64,000 bases of DNA from Metellina segmentata (lineage: Eukaryota; Arthropoda; Arachnida; Araneae; Tetragnathidae). The position numbers and the translations under genes are program-made. The first letter of the stretch is position 1, and every line of letters begins with the position of its first letter. The notes below the pieces were generated by a model, which was not told the DNA's origin, ran no database searches, and saw only the letters and a list, made by a program, of their open reading frames with translations. Below are positions 1 through 10,199 of this stretch, in pieces. The DNA is taken from NCBI GenBank assembly GCA_947359465.1, contig OX375873.1, forward strand, positions 40,458,437-40,522,436, in the 5' to 3' direction.

Positions 1-969
1 TGCGCTTCAAAAAGACACAGAGACGGATTTCTCTTGTCAAGCAGTTTGGAAAATATTTCAATGGAAATAATAGAAGTAGACCTTAAAATTTGTTTATAAA
101 AAAAAAAAAAATTACATCATACTTTTTATGTGCTTAAATATTTTTCTCTTAACATTTCCTGAAATTATTTGATATCATAGTTAAATATTAATTTAGTGAT
201 GTTTTCAAATATGAATATCACTTTATGCTATTCTGCACATTTTACTTTAAATAAACACAGTAAACTCACAATACAAGGAACCTTGTGAACACAAATTTCT
301 GCTTAGGTCGAAGTTTGTTCTAAGTTCCACAGTTCTTTTCCTGTAATATAAAATTAATATAGGCATTTTTTCTCTCGATACTTTGAACTTGGATTAATTC
401 GAACATATTCCCTGGTCCTTTGAGTATGCTCCATGGGCGCCAGGAGGAATTGCACCCCCCCCCCTGGAAAGTGTAAGTAGTAAGTACATGTTTTTCCTTC
501 CCATGGTATACTCTCTGTTTTTTTACGATTACAGCACTGGTTGTGAACCTCAGTCACAATTAACAAATAATTTATAGTTTAGTTTAAATTTAACTTTTGA
601 AAATCGTGAAAATAATTTTTAAATTCCTTTGGAGAATAGAATTGTCATAAAACCTATTAACTCTAGCAACTTGATTTCTAGTCAAATCATGAATAGTTAT
701 ACTAGGAATAATTTCCAACAGAACTTGTCTTCCTTAACAAATTATGATTTCAGATATTACTCTTCAAACAATACGCTAATTAGCTAATTATATCTAAATT
801 AGATATTTTAAGATTAGATTAATTTTATTTTTTCACACTGAAATAAACTTAAGCACAAACCAATGGTATATTGTGAAAAAAATAGGATTTTTTAAGTGTA
901 TATAACTGGCACCTTAATATATTTCCAAAATAATATTTCTGAAGTATGTATAGATACACATAATCCTGT
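1..969. other. AT-rich stretch without recognised gene
   Basis: No convincing coding frame or RNA gene is seen on either strand. The short open frames here lack splice context and recognisable motifs. A short C-run near 457-465 and A/T homopolymers are the only compositional features. Confidence 0.6.
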
Positions 970-1194
970 TCAGCCACTCGGCTTATTTGAGTCCGAAGAC
1001 CTGGTAATGTGAAAGTCCATTGTGCACATGCAGCCGAAAAGGTAATCGTCGGCGTCACCCACACCTCCACACAGACAGAGTTCAGCATCTATAAGTCCAA
1101 ATCTACAAAGATATGCAATAAACGAGACTTGCCCCGTCAAAAAGAAGATCATGTGCCGGTCGGTAATTATGGTTTTTAGGTTTATTTTGGGCAA
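970..1194 (-). pseudogene. remnant of non-LTR retrotransposon 3' end
   Basis: A short minus-strand frame carries the pattern typical of the cysteine-rich segment downstream of RT/RNase H in Jockey/R1-like elements: a TGQ start, then AYLCRFGL, then a CLCGGVGDADDYLFGC block, which matches the usual CxCG..D..HvlF.C layout. The usual histidine is replaced by tyrosine. Nothing else of the element is recognisable around it, so this is a short fragment with no function expected. The assignment is from motif resemblance only. Confidence 0.5.
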
Positions 1195-1254
1195 ACAATT
1201 TGTAACACAAAGGCCCCTTTCCGAGTCCCACTGATTCTCCTGCCATATATTTAC

Positions 1255-1710
1255 AATATTAGGGGGAACCGCCCCCTGCTTGCAACCCTCCTGGGATTGC
1301 TAGGAAATACAATTTGGTTTGCTTCGCAAAGCAACATTTCTTTCGCTGAGTAAATTTCCTGGGACGACGAAACCTGCTTGCCTACGCACGCAATCCTATT
1401 TGTTTTTCTTTGCAAACGAACATTCTTTTTGCATATGAATTTAACTATTAATAACCTAAACTACTTTTAGTCAATCTCCTGCGACGGCGAAACTATGTTA
1501 ATAGTTCGTATAATCCTGATTTTTACTTTCCGGTACATGAAGTCACAGCGACGGCTTCGAGTCCTGCTCGCTGACATTCGAAATTCCCCGATGATTGCTA
1601 CGCAATCCCATTTTGTTTGCTTCCCAAACCAACACTCCTTTTGCAAGTTATTTCGCTTCTTTCTTTTATATTTAAGACATAATGCACCCTAAACTAATTT
1701 TCGCAGCAGT
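1255..1710 (+). repeat. degenerate repeat with short palindromes
   Basis: Three loosely related blocks follow one another. Each has a CTGC(T)TGC start, a short palindrome such as TTTGCTTCGCAAA or ATTGCTACGCAAT, a CATTC(C)TTTTGCA piece, and a tail near CCTAAACTA. The blocks start near 1275, 1370 and 1560. This looks like a decayed tandem or dispersed repeat of unknown family rather than coding sequence. Confidence 0.45.
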
Positions 1711-2530
1711 AAAAAAACCTACGCGATCTGCTTCCCTATACAATTTTGAATAAACCATGTTAATCTGGAAATTTTTGGGTGGGTACTTTCTCGCGAAGCT
1801 GTATGTGAATGGAGGGGAAAAGCGACTTCAGCCTTTTGGACTCCGGGCCAGACAATTCCAGCGGAAAAATAAAAAAATCGTTGCTATGGTGATTGTATCT
1901 ATGATATATATGATAAATGGCAAACAAATTAGTTACAAATGCAACCTTTCGTTTCACCGTTTCCTTTGCCACTGACTGGGCGTGATCAACAATTTGTACA
2001 CTCACGAAATTATACTTTTCCTCAAATCGAATTTATTTATGAACCAATTTGAAAAATAATTATACCATACGAAGAAGTATATTCTACGGTTTTCATAGAG
2101 CTTTTCAAACTTAAAAAATAATAGCATTTAGCTGTAGATATTTCAGTTTTAACAAAAAGTAACGAAAATTTCCAGATATTTCGAAATTTGTACGACTAAT
2201 TTTTGATCGCATTGAAATTATTTATTAACTAATTTCACAAATACGTGTACCGTAAGAAAGAGGACATTCTACGTTTCCTTGCGATATTTTTAAATTTAAA
2301 AATATTAGTAATAAGATATAACGTAATAAGTAATATATATAGTAATAAGTAATAGATACGACAGGTTTAAAAAAAATTACAAAAATATCCTGTCGTTTCC
2401 CGAATTAAAAAAAAAATATCCAGAACCAAATTGAAATTTCTAAAAAAACTTGGTTGCTCATTTTTTAAAATGCACACCTACGCTCCTATATTGTCATTAA
2501 TACCGGAGCCGTCAATGTACACTTCGTAAT
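1711..2530. other. no gene recognised
   Basis: AT-rich sequence with a few short open frames on both strands, including overlapping frames near 1757-2005. None shows a domain motif or splice context. Short direct repeats of an AGTAATAAG type occur near 2310-2350. Confidence 0.5.
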
Positions 2531-2539
2531 CAGGGTTTT

Positions 2540-3200
2540 GAATAGTGTGCCCGAAGTCTAGTCTAAGCATCGACATAGGGGACCCCAGAAAACAAGTATT
2601 AAAATTAAGACGGTTAATTCGAGGTAAAATGTTGAAAAGGTTTTATGATTTGCAAAATAAAATCAAGTCGCTTATGAAATCAAAACCAAAATTTGTGCCC
2701 GAACGCGACGAAAACTGGCTCAGAGATTTGGCATTTTTAGTAGACTTGACAGCTCATTTAAAGGAGTTAAACTTGTGTTAAGATGAAATCTAACTGATCG
2801 ATATAATGTTTCGAACTATAACAGCGTTTAAATGGAATCTGAAACTATAGACATCTCAAATTTTGGCAAACAACTTTATGTATTTTATTTTGACACATAG
2901 ACTACATATGGTCCTATGGACAACGAAAAAAACACAGAGCTTTGATTTTCGATTTGATAATGAATCTTGGGAACATGTTTCAAAACTTCAAGAAAAATCA
3001 TCAATATTTAATGCATTTGTGACTTTACATAATCATACATCTCATACATAATCATAATAAACATAATCATATTATCTGCCAATTTTAAAGTGGAATGCCT
3101 AGAGCTGCAATCTGACATTCAACTTAAAGAAATATTTGATCGTCTCTTTAATGGACTGATATGGGTTGCAAAGGCGTATATGAATCTAGCACGTAACAAT
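2540..3200 (+). pseudogene. hAT-type transposase remnant (GTF2IRD2/ZBED-like)
   Basis: The first frame (2545-2781) contains DENWLRDLAFLVDLTAHLKELN. This matches the block W..DLAFL.D.T.HLN.LN of the large hAT-derived family that includes vertebrate GTF2IRD2/ZBED/FAM200 proteins. About 300 bases on, another frame near 3085-3160 contains ELQSDIQLKE, the next conserved block of that family (LqsD..LkekF). The region between is degraded and the frames differ, so the copy is dead. Terminal repeats were not found. Confidence 0.55.
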
Positions 3201-3889
3201 TCGTTATTCCTTATTGGACTTTTCTTGCCATGACTTCGCAGCGAGTTTCAACGGTCTAAAAAAATCGTTGCTACGGCTATAACTTTTTTTATGTCTGGTA
3301 AACCCGTTAGAAATGTACCCCTTTCATCTCCGCGAAGAAAAACTTACTTGATTCCTTAAAATTTTTCTCATGGCTGAAGACTGAAAATTTGTATGTGCTT
3401 TGCTCACTAGTTTAATTAATAAATTTAAAGAAAATGGACAACATTGCTCCATTTATAAGATATAATTCGATGAATTATTAACTGTATTTGTGCAATTTTG
3501 CATTAATATACATTTGAAAGTTCCTATGCAACCAAAACAGTTCCATTCAAAAATAAAGTCGATGGTATAAAAAGTGGTGAAATAGAAAAACTAAAAGGGA
3601 AAAAATCTTTTTAAGAGTGAGAGTATGTACTTGGAATCCCATAAGTCTTATGAGTCTACAGATGTATTGAAATCAAGGAATGGTTCTTCAAACAAAATAA
3701 TTGCTATTTGAAGCTACTTTTTTTTTCTAAAGGACCATAATTTTATGCATAGTTTACGGTTACTAGAAATACCAAAGACACTTTTTATGTCTTGTACTTA
3801 CTCCATGCTAAGGTAACTTATAAAAGTTTACCTGGAAACTGATATTTAAACATTATAATATGAATTGGTAGTTAGATAATTAATATAGG
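3201..3889. other. no gene recognised
   Basis: AT-rich sequence with no open frame of interest. It lies downstream of the SMG6 3' end, between the hAT remnant and a SINE fragment. Confidence 0.5.
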
Positions 3890-4025
3890 ACTAAAACAAC
3901 ACACCGGACTATTGGTTAGAGGTTCGGGATGACCCACGAAGGGAAAGATCAGAGGAAAACACCACGTAATTTAGAACCACGGTCAGAGTCGTCATGTTGC
4001 TTGAGTGCGACGGTAACTGCCTACC
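3890..4025 (-). mobile_element. tRNA-derived SINE, fragment
   Basis: Carries the 3' half of the SINE family seen many times in this window. On the plus strand it reads CACACCGGACTATTGG, then GGGAAAGATCAGAGG, then AACACCACGTAATTTAGAACCACGG in order, as in the fuller copies at 57216-57510 and 52205-52520. The tRNA-like head is absent. It sits just downstream of the SMG6 polyadenylation signal. Confidence 0.7.
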
Positions 4026-4389
4026 AACCGAAATAAAGATCGATCTGTAGATTTCTTCGCTGTTGGTTGGTAGTTGAATTTATTTCGCAATTATTATACA
4101 GTATTCTTCGCTCCATTTGGAAAAAAATATCCAAAGACAAAAAAAAATATATGTATTAATTATATCTATTGCACAATAATCTCCACGAATAAAATATTTC
4201 CCCTGGTTTTCTATAGAAAATGTGTACAAGTTTATGTCTATAAAATAAAGCTCATATGTGCACAGTCAGTTTTTAAAATGCTAGTGGATTCTTAAGATTG
4301 TTTTAATACTTTGTAGCCAGAAAAACTTACACAACATACAGAAAAAGGAAGAAACTAAAAGAAAACCACTTTTTACAGAACAAATATCT

Positions 4390-4395
4390 TTTATT
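4390..4395 (-). terminator. putative SMG6 polyadenylation signal
   Basis: On the minus strand the hexamer AATAAA occurs about 240 bases downstream of the last SMG6-like exon. This position suits the 3' UTR end of the SMG6 locus. The motif is common in AT-rich DNA, so this is inferred from its place. Confidence 0.4.
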
Positions 4396-4631
4396 TCAAG
4401 ATTTAAAAATACAGGCAACAAAAGTCGTAGTTAGTAAGTTATCTACTGCCTTTTACAATCAAACTTGCAATACTATCAATTACCATAAAGCATAAAATCG
4501 TACCACAGCTTTTCTCATTCCACAGGTGGCACAATATCTGCAGTCCAGCTGACTCACAACGCTCCTCTTTCGTGACTCAACTCCAAAGAATGGGTGATAA
4601 GTGACATCATTTTTCTTGGTAGATGAACCCT

Positions 4632-4756
4632 TCACGAATCATCCCACTGATGAAAGACAAGATCGCGAACAGGTACGTGGTGGGCCAGAGCTTACACTCT
4701 CAGATTGCAGTCTTCAGTCAGTAGTAGAACTTTTGTAAACAATGTAATGGAATCAT
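4632..4756 (-). pseudogene. SMG6: SMG6 last exon (PIN domain tail) with in-frame stop
   Basis: Read on the minus strand after a good acceptor (TTTTTATTTCCAG), this exon encodes VLLLTEDCNLRV, a stop, then ALAHHVPVRDL. In SMG6 the end of the PIN nuclease domain reads LLTDDRNLRVKALTRNVPVRD, so the match is close and continues past the stop. The stop (TAA at 4692-4694) replaces the lysine codon AAA by one base. The acidic block DDRN reads EDCN here. These residues lie at the end of the nuclease fold that cuts mRNA in nonsense-mediated decay. A 3' UTR with a poly(A) signal follows. Such a stop would remove about 20 residues. Confidence 0.8.
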
Positions 4757-5400
4757 CTGGAAATAAAAAACCAAGAATTAAAAATACAATAGGAACATGC
4801 AGTAAAACCCGGAATATCCAAAATGCCTAAGAAATAAAATAAAAATAAAAAACACGTGCTGTTATGCACGGAAATAATCGCGAGGCTAACAGCGCTTTCT
4901 CTAAAAAGGTAATTTCAACTTGTTTAATAAACATAAGTGTAGCCTACAGAGTTTTGACCTTCAAAGAGTACTATAATTAGATGCAAAATACATAGTAGTA
5001 ATTGTCCCCCTTCTTTGAAATTTCCTCACGAGAATTCGCCGTAGATGAGTGAAACAGCTGAAGGATTTACGACCGGAGGGCATTAAAGGAATGTCTTGTA
5101 GCCCCTCGTTTGAACTGTCGAGAATTGTAAAAATAAGTTACAGAAAAGAGAAGCTAAGTTCTGGCCCCACCACAAGAGAACCATTGGATTTTCGGACTAT
5201 AACAGACGCAGAGCTGATCTGCTCCGACGAAACCTCGGGACTAAAAACCTTTTTTTTTAATACATTTCGCTTCGAAAATTGTTTTTACTTGTTAACTTGT
5301 AAATAATGTTAAATATCTGATTAAATATGAACAAAAGCTATTTTTAATTTCCTAAAATCCACTCTCCACATACATTTTACGAAGGAATGCTTTTACTTAC
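4757..5400. other. interval where SMG6 middle exons are missing
   Basis: Only about 640 bases separate the TPR exon from the PIN-tail exon. I could not find the roughly 500 codons that normally connect these parts. A plus-strand open frame at 5049-5306 (85 codons) covers most of the middle. It has no motif I recognise, and neither strand reads as SMG6. Confidence 0.55.
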
Positions 5401-5478
5401 AGTATTTAATGCAAGAATAACTATTGGCCTCGTGGACTTCCAGTCTTTTGGGCAATTTGCTGAGCTTTCAAATACCAG
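5401..5478 (-). pseudogene. SMG6: SMG6 TPR exon (WYLKAQQIA) with one-base deletion
   Basis: The acceptor (AG at 5479-5480) joins the preceding exon in phase, giving GKARSWYLKAQQIAQKTG, nearly identical to the SMG6 block GKARSWYLKAQQIAPKNG. The frame then meets TAG. One extra base after GQ would restore LVILALNT before the donor GTAAGT, matching the family's QLALLAVYT. The defect is therefore a single missing base, either a true lesion or a sequencing or assembly error. The exon belongs to the second half of the TPR array. Confidence 0.8.
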
Positions 5479-5586
5479 CTAAAATGGAAAGAAATGAATA
5501 TGAATAATCTACTAAATATATTAGTCTACTACCTGAAGAGATTAATAATTTCAACTATTTTCTGTAACAGTGAGGTGCTATCGAAG

Positions 5587-6130
5587 TACACTATCTACCA
5601 ATAAATAATTGGATAACCCTGCAATCGACGATATTTCACCTGGTATGGCACGGGACTCATGATCGCAATTCTAGGTAAACTCAATTCCGAATCCTATTGT
5701 ACCATTTCGGATGAGTATGCGCTTCCTTGATTGTGGTAGTTTTAAGGGTTTGAACTCATGTTACTTCGGGATGACAATGCAAACTGTCATGTTGCGAGGT
5801 CCACCATGGCTTGGTATGATGACAATGGGGTCCATCGAATGGACTGGCTTGCCCGGACCTTAACCCGATCGAGCAACTCTGGGACGAGTTGGAGCGTCGA
5901 CTAAAGGGTAGCCCCCATCGTCAGATATCGATGACGTAACTGACTTGTCTTCTCCACGCCGAGTGGCAAAACATACCACGAACCGTCGTACAACGACTGG
6001 TTGAGAGCATTCCTCGGAGGGTCGCAGCTGTAATAGCCGCGCGTGGAGGCCCCGCCAACGATTAAAGGTGAATAAACTTCGTTTTCTTTTGCTATCACAG
6101 ATGTCTACTTATTTGTTGGTAGATAGTGTA
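5587..6130 (+). mobile_element. internally deleted Tc1-like transposon
   Basis: Inverted ends TACACTATCTACCAA(T/C)AAATAA lie at 5587-5609 and 6108-6130, each with TA, the Tc1/mariner target. The inside keeps only the C-terminal half of a transposase on the plus strand: a DDNA block near 5775, then PDLNPIEQLWDELERRL near 5855-5900 with the catalytic E, and a tail ending ARGGPAND near 6040-6065. Stops and a shift are present and the N-terminal half is gone, so it could move only with help from another copy. It sits in the intron between SMG6 exons 7100-7317 and 5401-5478. Confidence 0.85.
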
Positions 6131-7099
6131 CATTATGTATCAGAAATCAGTTTTATTCAATATTTTCAAAGACAACGAATATATATAAACGATCAGTCTG
6201 TTTACAGATCGCAATAAGAAATGTTGGAGCATGAAAAAAAAATCTATATCAACCCCAAAAGGAGGTCTAGAGGTCAAACAAATCTCTAATTGCCTTTGAA
6301 CAAGTTGTAGTTATAGTGGGTATTCAGAAGGTTATTAGGGTAACATGACTGAGTTGTGAATTTTTTACCATGTATTCTATTGAAAATAAGAATTAAAACC
6401 TGTAAGAGTACATTTGAACAAGTAATGAGTAAACAAATGCTGGTAAATACATTTGACTCATTTCATTTTATTATTACATACCATTGAGTATATTCATTCG
6501 ATTCATTATGCATGATTAAATAAGGAAAAAATTAAGTTTTAAAACATGAGTAATGGCACTGCCATCCAATAGATATTAAGAATGAAGAAACTTTACCGCA
6601 GATGCTATGTGGTGATCTGCCTATTTAAAAAGATCCTAGTTGGGTTTACAAGATTTGCCTCCGTCAATTTATTCTCTTGTTGTCTTTAGTAAATTTTACA
6701 TTTATTAGATTACAATCTTGAACAAATGCTTAAAAACTTCAAGGGAAATATTTTCTTGGGAACTACCCATACTTGGTAGAACGTAAAGTTTTCTTATTCA
6801 TATTGATGTTAATTAGTTACAAACAAAAGATTCACACTTCAAACTTCACATTCTAGGTATTAAGGCATGTAATGATAAAGCTTGAAAAGAATGGAGCAGA
6901 AAATTACAGTGCTTTGGTAAATATAAGATCATTAATTCAAAATAATATTAGTTAGAATTCCCAAAGCGGCTGAAGTAGCTATCTGAAGCACTTGACAGCG
7001 TTATGCTCTTACGTGCAATGGAGGGTATTGGTAATAAAAAATATCTTGATAATCCACAAAAATTAAATTCAAAATTGATAAAGATTTTAATCAACGTAC
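6131..7099. other. SMG6 intron sequence, nothing recognised
   Basis: Remaining intron between two SMG6 exons. It is AT-rich, with no open frame, RNA or repeat I can name. Confidence 0.6.
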
Positions 7100-7317
7100 C
7101 TCCGAGCTTTACCAAGATTTGTTGTCTTGCATACTTGCTCTTTATAGCGAGAAAGATCTCCTAAATAAATCAAAATTTTCTGCACACTGATGAGAACGCA
7201 TCGCAGATGTTCTGGTACGCAAGCTGAGCTTGTGATTTCCAACTCTAACACTTTTATCAACTTGAAATCATGGGTTTCTTCTTGTTTCTCCAGCAAGTTT
7301 TCGAAAAACACAGAACC
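7100..7317 (-). CDS. SMG6: SMG6 exon, 14-3-3/TPR-like domain
   Basis: SMG6 is the nonsense-mediated-decay endonuclease; this part folds as the EST1-type 14-3-3/TPR-like domain that binds partner proteins. The exon begins after TTTTATAG and reads GSVFFENLLEKQEETHDFKL, aligning with EGSDFFDSLLQKLQVTYKFKL of SMG6. It goes on to LISVQKILIYLGDLSRYKEQ, aligning with LISAQRCMICQGDIARYREQ, and ends NLGKAR before GTACGT. The splice phases match both neighbours: GAA|GGT upstream and AG|C downstream. No defect is seen in this exon. The family match is the strongest in the gene; SMG5 and SMG7 fit less well, since the YGKARSWYLKAQQIA pattern is SMG6-like. Confidence 0.93.
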
Positions 7318-7762
7318 CTATAAAACAGCATGTTTTAACGATGTATACTTATAGCAAATTCAGCAAAACGAAACTACAATTCAGTCCCGTCAACAAGTAT
7401 GCTCAATGTTGATGTACTTGTTGATTGAAAAGTGAAAGAATAGGCTACAGAAATATTTCTTTGAAACTCATATTTGATTTGAACTTTACATTAAAATTAA
7501 TAAATATAATTATTAATTGATGTGTTGCAATCTGAGAAAAATTTACACTTTGCACTATGGTGAAAGAAGAATGTGAGACAAGCCTTTAATTTGCTTGTTA
7601 AAAAAATAACTGTCTGGAATATACTCTTCTACTAGAGATAATACTAGAAAAAATGATTTATATTAGTAAATTTAGAGCAAAACTGTGTTAAAATTAAATG
7701 AACAATTTGAAAGCTCGATATTCAGCAATTCATTTACAGGATTGAATAAAAATAAAATTTAC

Positions 7763-7952
7763 TTCAGAAATCAGATTTAAAAGAAAATCTTTTAATTTTT
7801 CTTCGTCTTCAGCGTTATCTTCTAACTTCTTGATAATAATTTCTATTATCATATGAAATACAATCTTCCAGAGGCTTTGTTCCGGATTTTTCTCAGCACA
7901 ATATTTTGGATCAGCAAGAATTATACTTTCATACTTTAACAACAGATTCCAT
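7763..7952 (-). CDS. SMG6: SMG6 exon, start of TPR-like domain
   Basis: Begins after AATTTCAG and joins the previous exon as AG|A (an Arg codon). It reads WNLLLKYESIILADPKY, then EQSLWKIVFHMIIE, then LLNLISE at the donor GTAAAT. This aligns with LLQLYERCILLDIEFSDNQNVDQILWKNAFYQVIE and LLELLDE in SMG6. The helix-rich segment starts the 14-3-3/TPR-like fold. The length (190 bases) and phases agree with both flanking exons. The exon is intact. It lies close to a CR1-like insertion at 8.1-9.9 kb in the upstream intron. Confidence 0.92.
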
Positions 7953-8030
7953 CTGAAATTAATTTGATAGAATATTTTAGTACATTTATCTGCCAAGAGA
8001 CACATTCTATTCATTCAAATACAGGTAGTA

Positions 8031-8106
8031 GAGTCTTATAATATTGATAAAAAAAATTAATTTCGAGATTGAAAGAAATTGAATTCTGATTTTGTTTCTC
8101 ACATTC
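8031..8106 (+). repeat. left copy of ~70-bp direct repeat flanking CR1 piece
   Basis: The block GAGTCTTATAATATTGATAA through TTTTGTTTCTCACATT recurs at 9918-9986 with small changes. The two copies bracket the CR1-like fragment, which suggests a long target-site duplication or a repair-linked duplication. Confidence 0.8.
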
Positions 8107-9888
8107 TATACCCATTTTTGTTTCTCGCATCCACTAGTAATCTGGGATAAATATAGTCTGGCCCGGGTGCTTTAGATGTCTTAATACTTTTCAACTGATG
8201 TACTATTTCTTCCTGTTAAATTTGCATTCTTTAATTATACCCCTGCAAAGGCTTCAACCTTGGGGTCATTTTTTAATGTATAGCTACCATTGAAAACCCC
8301 CAGAGAAAAGTCATTTAACAGGTTTGCCATTCCCACCTCGTCTAGAAGTAATTCACCTCCCCTCCCCTCCAACGGGCCCAGTGTAGTATTAAATTTATTT
8401 TTACCACTTGCATATGCAAAAAATTCTTTTGGGTTTGTATTTATTTCCCTTGCTAGTTTTTCCTCCAAGGACACCTTTTGCTTCCGACTAATAGTTTTAA
8501 ACTCCTTTCTGGCTTTCAGATATACCTCCTTGTCCCTGTCGTTACCAGTGCTTTTATATACCCTGTATGTTCTTTGTTTTAATTTTAAAGCTTTGTGTGT
8601 TTCCCCTGAAAACCACATAGGGAGCAAGTTTCTAGAATTTCCTTTTTTCCTGAACGTTACATGTTTTTTTAACACCCTGTCTAACTTATTCTTGAATTCC
8701 TCCCATTGTTCAGAATGATGCGGTGCTAATAATCCCCCTTTGAATGTCTCCTTTAAATCTTCCCTTATCCTATGAAAATTTACCTTTCTGAAATTTGGAA
8801 TTATCCTACTATTGATTATGTATGCTGACTGAAAATTTATACTTAATCTGATACTTCTATGATCACTTTCTCCCAGTGGCTCACCTATACCTAAAACCTG
8901 CACCCTATTCTCATCATTGCTGAAAATCAAATCCAATATTGCATTGTCTCTAGTATCCTCATACACCATCTGGTACAAAAAAAAAACCGTACCACTTCCA
9001 AAAATTCTGCTCCTTTCCTATTTGTAGCTTGACTGTTTGTCCAGTCAATATTTGGATAATTATAGTCCCTCATTAAAATTAATTCTCCTTTTTGACATGC
9101 TTCGTTTATCAGATTGCACATACCCTTTTCCTGCTCTTCACTACAAACAGGAGGTCTATATATATTACCCAGAATTAGTCCTTTGCCTTTGTCTGTATTG
9201 AGTTTCACCCAGACTGATTCTATACCCTCAATTTTACTATTTAACTTTATATCCGTACAGTTTAAGAATTCTCTCACATAAATCAAACCCCACCCCCTTT
9301 CCGATTCACTCTGTCCTCCCTAAACATTGTGAATCCACTGAATTCTAAAATTTGTGCGTCTTCACTGTTTGCCCAACTTTCAGTTATCCCAATGATATCT
9401 ATATCCTCTGCTTGTGCAATTCCCCTGAGCTCATCCATTTTATTTCTCACACTGCGCGAGCATTACAATAAAATACTTTTAGCTTATTTTTCACCCTTAT
9501 ATTGCACTTTCCCTTAGTAGTATTAGTCTTTGTATTGTTTTTCACCCTTTTATTACACTTTCCCCTTGTATTATTTGTCATGGTATTGTTTTTCTCACTT
9601 ACATTGCACTTTCCCTTTGTATTATTTGACTCCTGAAATTTAGACGCTGTTAGTTTTCCTAAGCAATTATTGTGTACTGTCAACCCTCTAAGTCCTACCC
9701 ATCCCTGCTTGTATTCTAGTTTTTTGACTCCAGAATATTCAAAACCCGTTTGCCAACCTCCCTATTACCTACAAGGCTTAAATGCAAATTGTCCCTGCAT
9801 ACCCAATCCCTCATTCACTCCTTCCAAACATCTAAAAATCTAACCTCCTCCCTCTCACACAAATCCCTTAACTGCTAAGACAATTTCT

Positions 9889-9895
<7 letters not shown>
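8107..9895 (-). mobile_element. CR1-like non-LTR retrotransposon, truncated both ends
   Basis: In element order (high to low coordinate): a piece near 9690-9880 with RDNLHLSLVGN, which fits the DxxH block of the SGNH-hydrolase-like domain carried by many CR1 ORFs; a short tandem repeat region; then the endonuclease start KVFYCNAR, DELRG and ITESW near 9470-9350, GGG and YVREF near 9300-9270, GNIYRPP near 9155; then SDH near 8870 and a long linker. It stops at KAPGPD.IYPRLL near 8115-8180, where the reverse transcriptase would begin. Frames change near 9455, 9290 and 8980 (the last at an A/T run). The catalytic RT is absent, so the copy is dead. Confidence 0.85.
9487..9640 (-). repeat. 51-bp tandem repeat, three copies
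   Basis: The core ATTGCACTTTCCC recurs at 9501, 9552 and 9603 with an exact 51-base spacing. On the coding strand each unit encodes a 17-residue NTKGKCN...KNNT pattern just upstream of the CR1 endonuclease start. The period is a multiple of three, so the repeat keeps the frame. Confidence 0.8.

Positions 9896-9920
<25 letters not shown>
9896..9920. repeat. (GA)n microsatellite
   Basis: Uninterrupted AG/GA dinucleotides at the junction between the CR1-like piece and the right-hand direct repeat. The left copy of that repeat has only GTAGTAGAGTC here, so the run probably grew after insertion. Confidence 0.9.
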
Positions 9921-9986
9921 TCTTATAATATTAATAAAACATTAATTTCGAGATTGAAAGGTACTCTGATTTTGTTTCTCACATTT
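9918..9986 (+). repeat. right copy of ~70-bp direct repeat
   Basis: Partner of 8031-8106: GAGTCTTATAATATTAATAA and then TTAATTTCGAGATTGAAAG are shared, ending in TTTTGTTTCTCACATTT. It differs by a few substitutions and a short gap. Confidence 0.8.
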
Positions 9987-10062
9987 CCCAGTTTATAAAG
10001 CATGCCTTTTATTTAAATTTTAACGTGAGGTTTATAAAAATGAGTTTCACTGCATGACTTAC

Positions 10063-10185
10063 CTGCATTGCTTCAAAGAAATTGAATTAATATCACCAAT
10101 ATTAAATCCTTTAGCTAATAATTCAGTCAACGTTTTTTCATGAAGAACTATATCATGTAAGTTTTTCTTTACAATGCGCTTTAAT
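10063..10185 (-). CDS. SMG6: SMG6 exon between linker and TPR-like domain
   Basis: Starts after the acceptor TTTTCTTTTAG, completes a glycine codon begun in the large upstream exon (GG|A), and ends AG before the strong donor GTAAGTC. It encodes 41 residues including LHDIVLHEKTLTELLAKG and ISLKQC. It sits where SMG6 has the helix-forming segment ending LQLSNLLSRDRISPEGLEK just before the TPR-like domain. Similarity is weaker than in the next exons, but phase and order fit exactly. The exon is open and undamaged. Confidence 0.8.
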
Positions 10186-10199
10186 CTAAAAGAAAATTA

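Noticed and set aside
8290..8718. 142-codon plus-strand open frame
   Set aside because: It lies opposite the CR1-like endonuclease and linker frame, which has clear motifs; this is the antisense shadow.
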